From contig JBGRQB010000010.1 in the NCBI GenBank assembly GCA_041725875.1, positions 1-55,111 of the forward strand: a stretch of 55,111 nucleotides of DNA, read 5' to 3'. Origin of the DNA: JBGRQB01 sp041725875 (GTDB taxonomy: Bacteria > Bacteroidota > Ignavibacteria > Ignavibacteriales > Melioribacteraceae). Positions 53,580-55,111 of the stretch are shown here, piece by piece (the stretch's first letter is position 1; each line of letters starts with the position of its first letter). The notes below the pieces were generated by a model. It was not told where the DNA came from. It worked only from the letters and a program-made list of their open reading frames with translations, and searched no databases. The position numbers and the translations under genes are program-made.

Positions 53580-53793
53580 GGAAGGGGAATGTAATTAATT
53601 GCAGGTTTAAGGAATTTTTAATGTGCGCAATTTTATTCTGTTATACTTAGACAGAATACGATGTGTGAAGATTGTGAATGAAAATGTTTCATTTATAATG
53701 CTGATAAATGCGTTATCAAATTTTGATACAAAGATAGGATATTAATATTACTAAATGTTTATGGGAGTATTAAATAATTTTAATCAATAATGA
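53580..53793. other. Intergenic region between convergent genes
   Basis: An AT-rich stretch, transcribed if the minus-strand terminator at 53541 is used. I see no ORF with a ribosome site, no tRNA and no strong repeat. Confidence 0.4.
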
Positions 53794-54708
53794 TTAATAG
53801 ATTCGGATAGATATTCCGGTTGAAGCAGTAAAGGAAGAAAACTTTGAATTTAACAAATCGTTATCAGCAAGATCAGGCATTGTTTTTACACCGTGGAACG
53901 GGTTTAGTTTTTTTACATCGCAGCCAAAAATTGTATTAACCTGCTTGCAGAGTGCTGCTGAAATATTTTCGCCACTTATAAAGTAATCGTCAATATTTTC
54001 CTCAGGAATAATTTTATTAACTTTATCATAAGCAGCTTTTAATCCGTCAACAATGTCATTAGCAGAATTACATTTTTTTACTGCAAAGTGAATTGGTTTG
54101 GAGTTTTCTAGTAAGCAGACTGAAAAAGATTTTTCTTCAAAGTAGAAGTTAAGAATATTTTTTTCAGCTTCTGAATGAAGAAGAGATATAGTATTTGATG
54201 CTATGTGAACATTGTCAATAAATCTTAAAACAAGATTATTTCTTGTGCAGAATTTGTGTAAAATTTTCAAAAACTTTCTGTTGATACCAATAATAATAGC
54301 ATTTTTTTGCTGCAGAAATTTTGAATCTTCAACTAAGATATGCTGAATTACATATTCGTCACTGGTAGTTTCCGGAAATAAAACTGAAAGATTCCATTTT
54401 AAACTTTCGGTCAGATCCTCTTTTAAAAGAGTTTCTTCGTAAGGAATTTCCAGAATTCTGAAAAATTTGTTTGGAAGAGTAAAAGATACGTTGTTGGTAT
54501 TCAGCTGCTTTCGTAAAACAAGTTCATTAAAAGCATCTTCAAGAAGTGTTATGATTTTTGTTTCTTTATCTGAGAGGTCAAAAAAATTGTTATAATATTC
54601 TTCGTCAATATTTTCTATGAAGTATTTACTACCTTCACAGCCGACTTCAACTAATTGGAGTCGGCTGTTGGTAATATTAAAACCTATGTGGTTCTGATTT
54701 ATAGACAT
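53794..54708 (-). CDS. PilM-like actin-fold pilus assembly protein
   Basis: A protein of 304 aa with the layout of PilM-type actin-fold proteins: an N-terminal HIGFNITNSRLQLVEVG strand pair, FTLPNKFFRILEIP, ESLKWNLSVLFPE, IIGINRKFLKILHKF, and a C-terminal end SFTASTGISIRIY that recalls the AIGLALR segment of PilM. The DVGSS ATP motif is only loosely kept. PilM works with PilN/O/P at the inner membrane in type IV pilus or type II secretion systems. The 10-base gap to the gene upstream suggests an operon. Identification is by pattern and length, not by a decisive motif. Confidence 0.6.
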   Translation of the reverse strand: MSINQNHIGFNITNSRLQLVEVGCEGSKYFIENIDEEYYNNFFDLSDKETKIITLLEDAFNELVLRKQLNTNNVSFTLPNKFFRILEIPYEETLLKEDLTESLKWNLSVLFPETTSDEYVIQHILVEDSKFLQQKNAIIIGINRKFLKILHKFCTRNNLVLRFIDNVHIASNTISLLHSEAEKNILNFYFEEKSFSVCLLENSKPIHFAVKKCNSANDIVDGLKAAYDKVNKIIPEENIDDYFISGENISAALCKQVNTIFGCDVKKLNPFHGVKTMPDLADNDLLNSKFSSFTASTGISIRIY

Positions 54709-54718
54709 TGATCAGATT

Positions 54719-55111
54719 TTATTCCCAAGAAGCAGCGTTTAACAATGCATCTTTTTCTACGTCACCGATTGTTCCGAAACCATCAGGACATTCGATGTAA
54801 TATCTTTTACCAATTGTAATAACAGTATCAACTTTTTTCAATCTACCACGTCTGTCAACAACTGAATCATAGTTTATGTTAGTATCAACCTGCAGGATAT
54901 AACGGCTATGAGATTTTGGTGAGAAAAATAATGAATCATGTGTAAATTCGCCGGTAGTTAAACTTTTGAACGGGTTTGTAGATTTATTTCTTGTAGAATC
55001 CCATCCGTTTACAAGTTTGATAACGTTTGTGTCATTCTGTATAAAATCAACTAAGCTGTCAAGGTTATCTGTAAAGTTTCCTTTTTCTTTATTCCAAAGA
55101 ATTTCAGCTTG
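54719..55111 (-). CDS. Unidentified protein, 3' end only (truncated by the window edge)
   Basis: The last 130 codons of a minus-strand gene whose start lies beyond 55111. The visible part contains LWNKEKGNF, LVDFIQNDTNVIKLVNGW, SHSRYILQVDTNINYDSVVDRRG and ends DALLNAASWE before TAA (54719-54721). No family is recognised. It ends 10 bp before the PilM-like gene, so it may also belong to a pilus or secretion operon. Its composition (charged, beta-like strands) gives no catalytic hint. Confidence 0.7.
   Translation of the reverse strand, partial: QAEILWNKEKGNFTDNLDSLVDFIQNDTNVIKLVNGWDSTRNKSTNPFKSLTTGEFTHDSLFFSPKSHSRYILQVDTNINYDSVVDRRGRLKKVDTVITIGKRYYIECPDGFGTIGDVEKDALLNAASWE

Noticed and set aside
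1..55111. CRISPR arrays, insertion sequences or prophage genes
   Set aside because: No regularly spaced repeats, transposase, integrase or phage structural genes were found on either strand.

Overview
The window is AT-rich bacterial chromosome with tightly packed genes. Its gene content points to the Bacteroidota/Chlorobiota (FCB) group, most likely an Ignavibacteria-type organism; this is inferred from gene families, not from a marker gene. Supporting signs are an outer membrane with many lipoproteins, TonB C-terminal-domain proteins, a two-component-regulator-propeller kinase, a DUF4159/DUF4175 pair, a paired M16 peptidase operon and a full menaquinone operon. Shine-Dalgarno sequences are clear at many starts, and GTG and TTG starts are common. 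Class III ribonucleotide reductase and menaquinone suggest anaerobic or facultative growth.

Layout. (1) 1-11.7 kb, minus strand: a signalling cluster. It holds two multi-PAS/GAF histidine kinases, a receiver-HDOD protein, two receiver-kinase fusions, a receiver fused to a degraded HD-GYP-like domain, and a CBM9-like lipoprotein. None has a recognisable DNA-binding output. (2) 11.8-13.6 kb, minus: an RlpA-like lipoprotein and a MATE exporter. (3) 13.7-18.1 kb, plus: an active and an inactive M16 peptidase subunit, the latter with an extra C-terminal lipoprotein-sorting-like domain, then a GNAT acetyltransferase. (4) 18.2-21.4 kb, plus: a promoter and cobalamin riboswitch leading nrdD-nrdG. (5) 21.5-23.8 kb, plus: ECF sigma factor, anti-sigma protein, two related TonB_C proteins, and a small membrane-peptide ORF between them. 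(6) 24.0-29.5 kb, plus: pdxB, DUF4159, DUF4175 and a hotdog thioesterase. (7) 29.5-37.6 kb, minus: the operon menF-D-H-B-A-C-E. The convergent thioesterase could supply the DHNA-CoA hydrolysis step. (8) 37.6-44.2 kb: a YgjP-like metallopeptidase, a propeller sensor kinase, Tag glycosylase, an M2/M3-like metallopeptidase and a GroES-like protein. (9) 44.4-51.5 kb, plus: a TetR-controlled exporter operon (TetR, HlyD, ATPase, TolC, ATPase, two ABC-2 permeases) behind a sigma70-type promoter covered by inverted repeats. (10) 51.6-53.5 kb: a fused formiminotransferase-cyclodeaminase. (11) 53.8 kb to the end, minus: a PilM-like protein and the end of an unidentified gene.

How the parts work together. 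The men operon encodes every step from chorismate to demethylmenaquinone; the final methyltransferase is not here. The nrdDG leader suggests that adequate B12 shuts down the B12-independent reductase. The exporter resembles E. coli ybhGFSR with cecR, but the two ATPase halves are separate genes and a dedicated TolC is included. The two ATPases carry complementary defects that would fall in one composite ATP site. Nothing in the window is clearly a phage, transposon, CRISPR array, tRNA or rRNA.
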